Assembly: GCA_047639475.1 (NCBI GenBank)
Contig: JBLIOD010000029.1
Span: 1-33,545, forward strand
DNA from: JAAELZ01 sp047639475
GTDB taxonomy: Bacteria; Pseudomonadota; Gammaproteobacteria; Arenicellales; Poriferihabitantaceae
DNA length: 33,545 nucleotides
Reading direction: 5' to 3'
The first letter of the stretch is position 1. Every line of letters starts with the position of its first letter. The position numbers were made by a program, and so were the translations under genes. Below the pieces are notes generated by a model. It had not been told where the DNA came from, made no database searches, and was given only the letters and a program-made list of their open reading frames with translations. Positions 16,669 to 23,759 of this stretch are shown here, in pieces.

Positions 16669-18254
16669 TGTGTTAGCCCCATGTCGATCAAAATCTCGCG
16701 CGCCGCATTGGCCCCCGGAGCGCCCATTACGCCGCCCCCAGGATGGGTACTGGAACCACACATATATAAACCTGGCACAGGGGAACGATATTGCGCATAA
16801 CCCGGCACTGGTCGATTAAACAACAATTGATCTAGCGTTAGTTCACCGTGGAAGATATTGCCTGAGGTTAAGCCTGCTTCGTTCTCAATATCTTGCGGGG
16901 TTCGTACTTCAGCGTGCAAAATTAAATCTTTAAAATCTGGGCTGTGTTCGGCGATTGCATTAATCACCGTCTCCCCAAAAGCGGTGCGATCTTTATCTGT
17001 CCACGGGCCGGTCGCTAATTCAGGCGGAGCATACTGTACAAACACCGTCATCATATGTTTGCCGTCAGGCGTCATGGTGGGGTCGATTTGTGTAGGAATC
17101 AGCATATCTACATACGGGTCTTTAGACCACTTTTTATCTTTCCAGTCATCGTAGGCCCGTTCAATTCGTTCCATGCTATCGGTAATATGCATATCACCCA
17201 TCGTCGCATTACTGCCCTTGGGTAGCGCCGGAAAGGTGGGCATGCCATCGAGCGAGATATTGAGCTTCCCCGATGATCCCCGTATTTTAAAATTCTTAAC
17301 TTGGGTAACAAAATCATCTGGTAGGTGAGATTTATCAACCACTTTCAGGAACGTGCGTTTTACGTCTAGATTGGAAATGATGGTATCAGAGTAGTATTCA
17401 TCACCATTATCTAACACCACCCCAATGGCTTTACCGTTTTTAACAATTAAGTCTTCAACTGCACAATCGGTTTTAATCTCCCCATCTTTAGCTTTAAAAG
17501 AACTAGCCAGGGCATCGGCTATCGCGCCCATTCCGCCGCGAGCAAAGCCCCAAGAACCAATGGCGCCGTCCACCTCACCCATATAGTGATGCAGCAATAC
17601 ATAAGCTGACCCGGGTGAATACGGCCCCAGGCCTGTACCGATAATCGACGTGCCGGCAATCATGCCTTTAATGACATCGTTTTCAAAAAACTCGTCTAGG
17701 TAATCACCGCAGCTGACCGTGTAGAAACGCAAGGTTTCGTATATTTGCTCTTCATCAAGCGCACTGACATCTTTATAAAGTTGCCATAAGCCGCGAATAT
17801 CTTTTATTTTTTTAGAAGTTGGGTCAGGTGGGGTGCGCATTAGCCAGGGCTTGATAAACCGGCAATGGCGCATCAACTCAGTGGAGAAATCATCGTAAGC
17901 TTCCGCATCCTTTTTGCTAAAGCGTGCGTATTCTCTGCGCAAAGCCTCGTGGTCGGTAAAGTTGGCGAGATAATCGCCGTCACGGGTGAAAGTACAGCCA
18001 CCTTCATACGGAATGACCTGTAGGCCATGCTTTGACAGCTCTAGGTCGCGCATAATCTCTGGCCTAAACAAACTGCACACATAAGAACAGTTGGTGTACT
18101 TAAAACCAGGGTATAACTCCCGCGTGACTGAAGCGCCGCCGATATGCGGGTTTTTCTCAAGCACCAAGGTTTTAAGCCCGGCCTTGGCCAAATAACTTGC
18201 ATTGACTAGGCCGTTATGGCCTGCGCCGATAACAATTGCATCGTATTTTTTCAT
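16665..18254 (-). CDS. CrtI/PYROXD2-like FAD-dependent oxidoreductase (first paralogue)
   Basis: A 529-residue FAD enzyme related to PYROXD2 and phytoene desaturases. The N-terminal Rossmann motif is IVIGAGHNGLVNASYLAKAG (8-27), with VLEKNPHIGGASVTREL next. Mid-protein features are TSIIGTGLGPYSPGSAYVLL and FARGGMGAIADALASSF. The flavin-binding C-terminal motif is GLYMCGSSTHPGGGVMGAPG. Its ATG overlaps the TMADH-like stop (ATGA), and its own stop overlaps the next gene, so the three are translationally coupled. The family oxidises C-N or C-C bonds; which one here is unknown. Its similarity to the next gene suggests tandem duplication. Confidence 0.9.
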   Translation of the reverse strand: MKKYDAIVIGAGHNGLVNASYLAKAGLKTLVLEKNPHIGGASVTRELYPGFKYTNCSYVCSLFRPEIMRDLELSKHGLQVIPYEGGCTFTRDGDYLANFTDHEALRREYARFSKKDAEAYDDFSTELMRHCRFIKPWLMRTPPDPTSKKIKDIRGLWQLYKDVSALDEEQIYETLRFYTVSCGDYLDEFFENDVIKGMIAGTSIIGTGLGPYSPGSAYVLLHHYMGEVDGAIGSWGFARGGMGAIADALASSFKAKDGEIKTDCAVEDLIVKNGKAIGVVLDNGDEYYSDTIISNLDVKRTFLKVVDKSHLPDDFVTQVKNFKIRGSSGKLNISLDGMPTFPALPKGSNATMGDMHITDSMERIERAYDDWKDKKWSKDPYVDMLIPTQIDPTMTPDGKHMMTVFVQYAPPELATGPWTDKDRTAFGETVINAIAEHSPDFKDLILHAEVRTPQDIENEAGLTSGNIFHGELTLDQLLFNRPVPGYAQYRSPVPGLYMCGSSTHPGGGVMGAPGANAAREILIDMGLTQ

Positions 18255-20323
18255 ATTATTTTGGGTGCCTGTATTTGCACGCGGTCATATTTCATCGGGT
18301 TATCGATATCGACCGCCTCGTCTAGCTCTCTGGCGTAACGATGTCCCGCAAAGGTGGCATCAGCAATGATACCAGGGGCGTCACAATCGCCAATTTTGCT
18401 TAAGCGAAATTGGCAAGCTTCAGGATTGGCTTGTTGGTGGGCTTGCACTTCAAAGTACAATCTATCATTGGGTAATCTCGCGGTGACCAACACCAAATTG
18501 TCGGCACTAATATACGTGAGGGCTTCGGTGTAGGTGCACGACAAACCAACCTGCTTACCGTCAAACTCAACCACTGTTTTCTGCGTCATGATTTGCACCC
18601 CCAATTCCATCAATCTTTTCTGTACGCGATGCTGCTCATCAGTGTAATCGCACCACGCTGCCATTTTATCGCCTGGCGTCACATATACAACTTGATCGCC
18701 TCGCAGTAATATTTTTTCCGCTATCACACTGGCCATATAGTAATTGTCATCATCATAAACTACCGTGTTCCCCGAAGGCATCACATCATTCATTATATCG
18801 TCCGGCGAAAACACCTTAGCGGCGTCAGCCTGCCATGTTATCGGCGAAAGGTTACTGCGTCCATAACCGTCTTTACGCCAGCTCGCGCCCGTCGCCATCA
18901 CGACATGATCTGGATTTAACTCAAGCACATGCTCAATTGTTAGCTCACTTTGTAAGTATTGCTCTACATTCGGTAGTTTATGTAGCTGTTGCACTCGATA
19001 ATCTCGCACACGTATCCATTCATTTAACCCTGGTAACTTCGCTTCTTGAGTTACACGTCCGCCGACTTGTTCTTTGGCCTCAGCCAGTGTCACTTGATAA
19101 CCGCGCTCTCCCAGAGCGCGCGCTGCCTCTAACCCTGTTGGACCTGCTCCCACAATTAACACATGGTCATCGCTCTTCTTCGGCGCAATTTTTTCTGGGT
19201 GCCAATCGCGTCGCCATTCCTCACCCATTGTTGGGTTCTGGGTGCAGCGAATTGGCACAGCCAATGAATCACTGGCATAACAAATATTGCAACCAATACA
19301 TTCTCGTATATCTTCAAATGCGCCAGTTTCAATCTTATTCGGCAAATAAGGGTCTGCTATCGATGGCCTCGCTGCCCCGATAAAATCAACAATGCCGCGT
19401 TTGATTTGCGACACCATGGTATCGGGAGAGGTAAATCGCCCTACTGTCACCACCGGTTTGGTTGTGGCTGACTTCACAAAATTCATATACGGCTCTAATG
19501 CCGCTTCTTTAACAAACCGTGAGGGGCCCATTTCATAACTGTAGTCTGCGATATTGATGTCCCATAAGTCAGGCAGCTCCGCCAACATGCCAAATAAATC
19601 TTGTTGTTCTGCATTATTGACCACCCCATCTGGCCCGCCGGCATCTGCCGAGAAACGCACCGCCACGGCGCAGCGGTCACCGACTGCTTCTTTGGTCTCT
19701 TGTATCAGCTCTTTAACGATTCGCGCTCGATTCTCTAAACTGCCACCGTATTCGTCGGTTCTGTCGTTGGTTTCGCTAGAAAGAAAATGCGATAGCAAGT
19801 AATCATGGGTTGCATAAACATAGACAATATCAAACTCAGCCGCTTTCGCTCTTAACGCCGCTTTGCGGTGCCAATCACGCAAATTGGCAATATCCTGCTT
19901 GTCCATTCGCCGCGTTTGACCAGGCAAACTTGGTCGAATAGGTGTGCTCATCACATCAAACGAGACTTCACGGGTAAATAAATTGGAAGAGCGTGCGCCG
20001 CCAACAAACAATTCCACTCCCGCTAAAGACCCGTATTCATGCACCTTATCCGTCATCAAACGATGGGCATTAACATCATGGTCATCCCAAATAGAATGAC
20101 TGACGTAAGGTAAGTCGTCTGAAGAGGGGTGAATAGAACAGTACTCGGTATTAATAACGCCCCAGCCGCCTTGGGCTTTCACATGGCGCAATTCAGCCAC
20201 CATTTGCGGTCGCACCCAACCCAAGCCAGTACAATGAGGCACCTGATAAAAACGGTTCTTCGCGGTTACTGGCCCTATTTTGACGCTATCAAATAGAATA
20301 TCGTAGTGACTTGGACGAGACAT
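18251..20323 (-). CDS. Trimethylamine dehydrogenase-like iron-sulfur flavoprotein
   Basis: A 690-residue protein colinear with trimethylamine dehydrogenase (TMADH): an old-yellow-enzyme barrel with FMN, a [4Fe-4S] site, then FAD/NAD-fold domains (VLIVGAGPTGLEAARALGER). Cys31 in FYQVPHC matches the Cys that carries 6-S-cysteinyl FMN. Cys342, 345, 348 and 360 form the cluster motif ECIGCNICYASDS...RCTQNP. Tyr170 and His173 match the catalytic Tyr-His pair. Of the TMA-binding aromatic bowl only Tyr61 is kept: by my alignment Trp264 is Tyr261 and Trp355 is Asp352, while Asp267 is Glu264. So it should dehydrogenate a methylated or other amine, probably not TMA itself. First gene of the operon, divergent from tetR. 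Confidence 0.92.
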   Translation of the reverse strand: MSRPSHYDILFDSVKIGPVTAKNRFYQVPHCTGLGWVRPQMVAELRHVKAQGGWGVINTEYCSIHPSSDDLPYVSHSIWDDHDVNAHRLMTDKVHEYGSLAGVELFVGGARSSNLFTREVSFDVMSTPIRPSLPGQTRRMDKQDIANLRDWHRKAALRAKAAEFDIVYVYATHDYLLSHFLSSETNDRTDEYGGSLENRARIVKELIQETKEAVGDRCAVAVRFSADAGGPDGVVNNAEQQDLFGMLAELPDLWDINIADYSYEMGPSRFVKEAALEPYMNFVKSATTKPVVTVGRFTSPDTMVSQIKRGIVDFIGAARPSIADPYLPNKIETGAFEDIRECIGCNICYASDSLAVPIRCTQNPTMGEEWRRDWHPEKIAPKKSDDHVLIVGAGPTGLEAARALGERGYQVTLAEAKEQVGGRVTQEAKLPGLNEWIRVRDYRVQQLHKLPNVEQYLQSELTIEHVLELNPDHVVMATGASWRKDGYGRSNLSPITWQADAAKVFSPDDIMNDVMPSGNTVVYDDDNYYMASVIAEKILLRGDQVVYVTPGDKMAAWCDYTDEQHRVQKRLMELGVQIMTQKTVVEFDGKQVGLSCTYTEALTYISADNLVLVTARLPNDRLYFEVQAHQQANPEACQFRLSKIGDCDAPGIIADATFAGHRYARELDEAVDIDNPMKYDRVQIQAPKII

Positions 20324-20365
20324 AATTAACTTTTGACAATCGAATCGGAAAGCGTCATTATATTA

Positions 20366-20383
20366 ACTGACTAACCAGTCAGT
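20366..20383. promoter_or_regulatory. Perfect dyad between divergent genes, likely TetR-type operator
   Basis: ACTGACT (20366-20372), a 4-base spacer, and AGTCAGT (20377-20383) form a perfect inverted repeat in the 95-base gap between the TMADH-like operon and the TetR gene. The GACTGGTTAGTC core, with T/A-rich flanks, is typical of operators of TetR regulators. Its place 36-53 bases from the tetR start suggests that one site controls both directions. Confidence 0.8.
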
Positions 20384-20418
20384 CAATATTTATTATAGCC
20401 GTAGCGTAATTCACAATT

Positions 20419-21036
20419 ATGTCAACAACTGAAAAGGCCCCCGATCAACGCCGCGCGAAAGGAATAGAAAGCCGACAAACGATTATTGATGCCGCCATTA
20501 AGTGCATCGCTACACGAGGGCTATGCGACACGACCTTAGATCGTGTTGCGGACATGGCGAAAGTGTCACGCGCGCTATTGGTATTCCACTTTAAATCTAA
20601 AAAAGGCTTACTGACCGCCGTTCTAGCCAGCATTAGCACGGACTACGATCTAGGATGGCAGGCAATCGTCGCGCAAGCCAACTTAAGCCCCAGCGAACGC
20701 CTATACAAATTCATGGTTTACGATGCCGAATTGCCTACTAACAAGCCGGACTTACTCTCTGTTTGGCACTCCTTTTGGGGCGAAGCCAAGGGCTTGTACA
20801 AGGAATTAGGTTATGCAAAAGATGAAGCCTATGAACAAGACATGGAAGTGCTAATTCAAGCCATGGTTGACGAGTCAAATTACCCCATCAACGCCCGATT
20901 ACTAACCCAGTCGATTGTCGCGATGTCATTCGGCATATGGTGGAACGCCCACCTCAAGGGAAGTAAAACGCACTTAGATGACAGCATGCAAACCATCGAT
21001 AGCTTCTTAAAACTGTGCTTCCCAAAGCACTATTAG
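20419..21036 (+). CDS. TetR/AcrR-family regulator, BetI-like
   Basis: A 205-residue one-component repressor. The N-terminal HTH spans about residues 15-65: RQTIIDAAIKCIATRGLCDT, TLDRVADMAKVSRALLVFHF and KSKKGLLTAVL, the classic TetR layout. The C-terminal ligand domain contains PDLLSVWHSFWGEAKGLYKE, reminiscent of the BetI C-terminal domain that senses choline-type ligands. It is divergent from the methylated-amine operon with a perfect dyad between, so it most likely represses that operon and itself, relieved by the substrate or an intermediate. The ligand is inference. Confidence 0.92.
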   Translation: MSTTEKAPDQRRAKGIESRQTIIDAAIKCIATRGLCDTTLDRVADMAKVSRALLVFHFKSKKGLLTAVLASISTDYDLGWQAIVAQANLSPSERLYKFMVYDAELPTNKPDLLSVWHSFWGEAKGLYKELGYAKDEAYEQDMEVLIQAMVDESNYPINARLLTQSIVAMSFGIWWNAHLKGSKTHLDDSMQTIDSFLKLCFPKHY

Positions 21037-21082
21037 CAGTTTACATTAGCGGTAGAGACCACAGCATAACTACTACCGTAAA

Positions 21083-21115
21083 TAAACTTACCCGGTAAAC
21101 TTACCCGATAAACTC
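21083..21115 (+). repeat. 13-bp tandem repeat immediately before the racemase-like gene
   Basis: TAAACTTACCCGG (21083-21095) is followed by TAAACTTACCCGA (21096-21108) and a partial third unit TAAAC, ending 2 bases before the ATG at 21116. The repeat occupies the place of the ribosome site, and no Shine-Dalgarno sequence is visible. Copy number could affect translation; that is inference. Confidence 0.7.
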
Positions 21116-21874
21116 ATGAAACTTGTTGAAAACCTCCCCTTCCAAACTGATTCGGGCATTGCTAATAAGGCGAGCATTGGCCTTATTGTCTTAGCGACGG
21201 ATTACACTATTGAGTACGAATGGCAGCAAGTGTTTAAAAATATTGACGGCGTGGCTTTGTATCACAGTCGCATTTATAACGAAAACGAAGTTACTCCAGA
21301 AACCTTAAGGGCGATGGCCCCCCAAATAGCAGATTGCGCCAAGCGACTGACGCCGGGAACGCCCGTCGATGTCATCGCTTATGGTTGCACTTCAGCCACC
21401 ATGGCGATTGGTGAACAACCCGTTTTCGATTCAATCAAATCAGAAAAGCCTGAAGCACTTTGCACTACCCCCATAACGGCCGTTTTAAAAGCGATGGATG
21501 CGTTTAAGGCCAAACGTATCGCGGTGCTGACACCCTACTCCGCATCAGTAAACAAAATTGTAGCCGCGTATATAGAAGACCGAGGCTTTGAAGTGCCTAT
21601 TTTTGGGTCCTTCAATGAAGGGCTGGATTCCACCGTCGCGCGCATTACCCTTGAATCGGTGGAAGCTGGACTTATTGCTATTGTGGAACAAGCTGACGTA
21701 GATGCCGCTTTCATTTCTTGCACCTCAGTACGCGCAATGGACATTATCAAGCCATTAGAGGAGAAACTCGGCATTCCCATCACCTCTTCAAACCATGCTA
21801 TGGCGTGGGATGCGCTACGACTCGCCGGCATTAAGGATAAGATGCCCCAATTTGGCTCTCTTTACACCCTATAA
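21116..21874 (+). CDS. Asp/Glu racemase-superfamily protein (maleate isomerase / EutA-like)
   Basis: A 252-residue protein of the Asp/Glu racemase superfamily. The two active-site cysteines are in VIAYGCTSATMAIG (Cys91) and AFISCTSVRAMDI (Cys202). The single N-terminal IGLIVLATDYTIEYEW pattern, with a first Cys followed by TSA, is closest to maleate cis-trans isomerase, arylmalonate decarboxylase and the ectoine-utilisation protein EutA. It does not resemble the MurI or aspartate racemase group. The true reaction cannot be settled from sequence. It follows the TetR gene by 80 bases on the same strand and may process a carboxylic-acid intermediate of the neighbouring catabolic operon. Confidence 0.85.
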   Translation: MKLVENLPFQTDSGIANKASIGLIVLATDYTIEYEWQQVFKNIDGVALYHSRIYNENEVTPETLRAMAPQIADCAKRLTPGTPVDVIAYGCTSATMAIGEQPVFDSIKSEKPEALCTTPITAVLKAMDAFKAKRIAVLTPYSASVNKIVAAYIEDRGFEVPIFGSFNEGLDSTVARITLESVEAGLIAIVEQADVDAAFISCTSVRAMDIIKPLEEKLGIPITSSNHAMAWDALRLAGIKDKMPQFGSLYTL

Positions 21875-21953
21875 GCCCTTCTAATTAAGGCGCGGCAAGG
21901 GCTAAGCCCTGCTGCTTAGCTTCACCCTAGGTTGATTTAACGTGGATAGAAGT

Positions 21954-21982
21954 AAAAGCCCGTCATAGTAATGGGCTTTTTT
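21954..21982. terminator. Bidirectional Rho-independent terminator
   Basis: AAAAGCCC (21954-21961) pairs with GGGCTTTT (21973-21980) across an 11-base loop, with T residues continuing on the plus strand and A residues on the other side. It lies between the convergent racemase-like gene and the aldolase-family gene and can serve both. Confidence 0.88.
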
Positions 21983-22006
21983 GCTTTGGGCTAAATGACG
22001 TTTACT

Positions 22007-22771
22007 CTAGCTTTTATAATCCGACCCTTCAGAATCAAGAATCGCGCGCAGTTGTGCCAGATGCAAGTCGGCGTTGCTAAATGCCTCCCATTGCTGCGCT
22101 GTTTTTTCAGCCACTGCATCGCTCACAATACTCAGCGGCTTACCCGTTTGTAAGGCCGTCATGTAATTTCTAGCCGAGCGTTCGTAGTAATACATTACAT
22201 CAAACGCACGGGCTATGGAGGTGTCTATGGCCATCACGCCGTGGTTACCCATTAGCAACACCTTATTATCACCTAAGAGTCGTGAAACCCGCTCAGCTTC
22301 ATCACCCAAGCCCATGCCATCATAGCCTTCATCAACCGATACGCGCTTATAAAAGCGCATGGTGTTTTGGTCGATGGGGGGCAGCGTTGGGTCAGCCAGT
22401 GAAGCCAGCGCAGTCGCGTAGTGCGGGTGTAAATGAATTAAACAGCGGGCACCGGGGTGATCACGATGAATTGAACCGTGTAACGCCCAAGCGGTTGGGT
22501 CCGGTGCATCAGGTCTGTCCATTGTAGCTGGGTCATTCGCATCCACCAAAATTAAATCACTGGCCTTTACCAACGCAAAGTGACTGGCATTGGGGTTAAT
22601 TAAAAACTGTGATCCATCTTCGTTAACCGCATAACTATAGTGGTTAGCCACCCCTTCGTGCATCTCTAAGCGAGCTGTCCACCGAAAAACTGCCGCCAGG
22701 TCGCATCTGGCCTCAAAGTGAGGGTCTGTAGCGTTGAAGGGTGCTGTGTTGATGTTTGGTTGCTTGCCCAT
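22007..22771 (-). CDS. Class II aldolase/adducin-family protein
   Basis: A 254-residue protein of the class II aldolase fold. The zinc histidines are His113 and His115 in LIHLHPHYATALAS and His177 in MGNHGVMAI. The acid usually found in the SSE-x-x-LH stretch of fuculose-phosphate-type aldolases is not there: the segment reads PTAWALHGSIHRDHP (92-106). It therefore belongs to the adducin-like branch whose chemistry is poorly known, perhaps a lyase or decarboxylase of hydroxy- or oxo-acids. It converges with the racemase-like gene over a strong terminator, so it is a separate transcript. Confidence 0.87.
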   Translation of the reverse strand: MGKQPNINTAPFNATDPHFEARCDLAAVFRWTARLEMHEGVANHYSYAVNEDGSQFLINPNASHFALVKASDLILVDANDPATMDRPDAPDPTAWALHGSIHRDHPGARCLIHLHPHYATALASLADPTLPPIDQNTMRFYKRVSVDEGYDGMGLGDEAERVSRLLGDNKVLLMGNHGVMAIDTSIARAFDVMYYYERSARNYMTALQTGKPLSIVSDAVAEKTAQQWEAFSNADLHLAQLRAILDSEGSDYKS

Positions 22772-23013
22772 GGCCCTGTTCTCGTAGTGGTTAAGTTATG
22801 ATAGTAATGCGCTAAACATGATCTTGGCAACTATTTTGTAACTGACCGCCTTAGGTTTATTATGCAAAAAAGCGCTACGCATAAAATTGTTATACTGCGC
22901 TATCGGTTAAATGGAGGTATTTGGGTTGAATAATTTGAGCTCATGCACACCGCCATTTAGGCGTCTGATTGGCCAGTGAAACCGGGTTCAATTGAGTCGC
23001 CTCTAGTGTGCGC
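22772..23013. other. Intergenic region before the truncated CBS gene
   Basis: No gene supported. A GGAGG stretch at about 22914 precedes a possible 17-codon TTG-initiated reading frame ending near 22979, but its size and composition give no support for a real product. Confidence 0.4.
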
Positions 23014-23166
23014 TCAACTAGTCCCAATTTTGAGCGGCGGACACATCCAAACCTAATTCATCCGCGCTTTGTAAATTATCGCTGGCCAGGTCTTCAGCAT
23101 CTTCTTCGGTGAATTCTGTTCTTTGTCGTCGTTCAAGCAAGCTCATCGCAACTTCTACGAAGTCGT
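23014..23166. repeat. Left copy of a long direct repeat (CBS gene 3' end)
   Basis: This 153-base stretch matches 33393-33545 with a single difference (G at 23039, A at 33418), which is silent in the CBS frame. The match stops on the left at 23014 and is limited on the right only by the window edge. The two copies are in the same orientation about 10.4 kb apart and bracket the glycosyltransferase island. Confidence 0.95.
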
Positions 23167-23431
23167 ATTCGGTGACAATACCGACTAATTTACCGTCGTC
23201 CAATACCGGCAGACAACCGTGTCTCGAGTTGTGGATATATTGGGCCGCTTTAAGCGTGCCGGCTGTTGGGGAAATAGTAACAACATCCGTCACCATAATA
23301 TCGCCGATCAAAGTGGAGCCGTAATCTGAACCGGGCTTACTACGCAAACTAGAGCTGTTTGCTGAGAGTACGTCGCGGTGACTAATTATGCCAATCAGCT
23401 GGTCAGCTTCATCAACAATTGGGATATGGTG
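23014..23431 (-). pseudogene. CBS-domain protein, 5'-truncated copy
   Basis: The minus-strand frame reads from the junction at about 23431 as IHHIPIVDEADQLIGIISHR, DVLSANSSS, then the second CBS motif IGDIMVTDVVTISPTAGTLK, HGCLPVLDDGKLVGIVTEYD and a C-terminal tail ending at the stop 23018-23020. The second CBS domain is whole, but the first has lost its N-terminal half, including the start codon. An internal ATG at 23347 could in principle give a 109-residue single-CBS product. CBS pairs bind adenosyl ligands and regulate partner proteins. A near-identical copy of the 3' part starts at 33393. Foreign sequence starts right at the break. Confidence 0.85.
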
Positions 23432-23759
23432 AATGAAAAAACAAAGGGGACAGATTTATTTTATCATAGGCAACGTTTTAAAGAGATAATGAATGTGGGA
23501 GACATAGACCCAAAACATCGAATGTTGATAAAGCTGTTACACAACTGTGATGGAACATGCAATTGCGGTGGAAAATTACGCATGTGACTCATGTCTTAGC
23601 ACCGCTCGACGCGCTTGTGTTGGCCTGGGCGCCTTGGAAACATTGACGATTGAGATCCTGCAATTTGTCGTTACTTAGCCCCTTTTAAAAGGCTCATGTG
23701 GTCGGCGTACAAATAGCGTATATCGAAATGGCAGTTGGTATTTTTGTTGATGCTCATGC
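23432..23759. other. Junction region with IS-end-like motif, no gene supported
   Basis: The CBS frame ends here, and the sequence opens with AAAACAAAGGGGACAGATTT followed by ATTTT, a motif often seen at the ends of small transposable elements in gammaproteobacteria. A reading frame through 23588 (KEIMNVGDIDPKHRMLIKLL then HNCDGTCNCGGK) has no start of its own and is only joined to the CBS antisense strand by chance; it may be a gene remnant. A palindrome CCTTTTAAAAGG lies near 23680. Nothing else is recognisable. Confidence 0.5.

Noticed and set aside
15073..18254. Carotenoid biosynthesis (crtI) reading of the two FAD genes
   Set aside because: No crtB, crtE or crtY-like gene is present, and both are coupled to amine-catabolism genes; the PYROXD2-like group is a better match.
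18835..19383. A 182-codon plus-strand frame inside the TMADH-like gene
   Set aside because: Antisense to a strongly conserved coding region, with no recognisable domain.
22914..22979. Short TTG-initiated frame with GGAGG ahead of it
   Set aside because: Only 17 codons with no coding character.
23378..23587. A 69-codon plus-strand ORF across the CBS break
   Set aside because: Its first third is antisense CBS sequence and the rest is joined by the insertion junction; at most its second half is a remnant of another gene.
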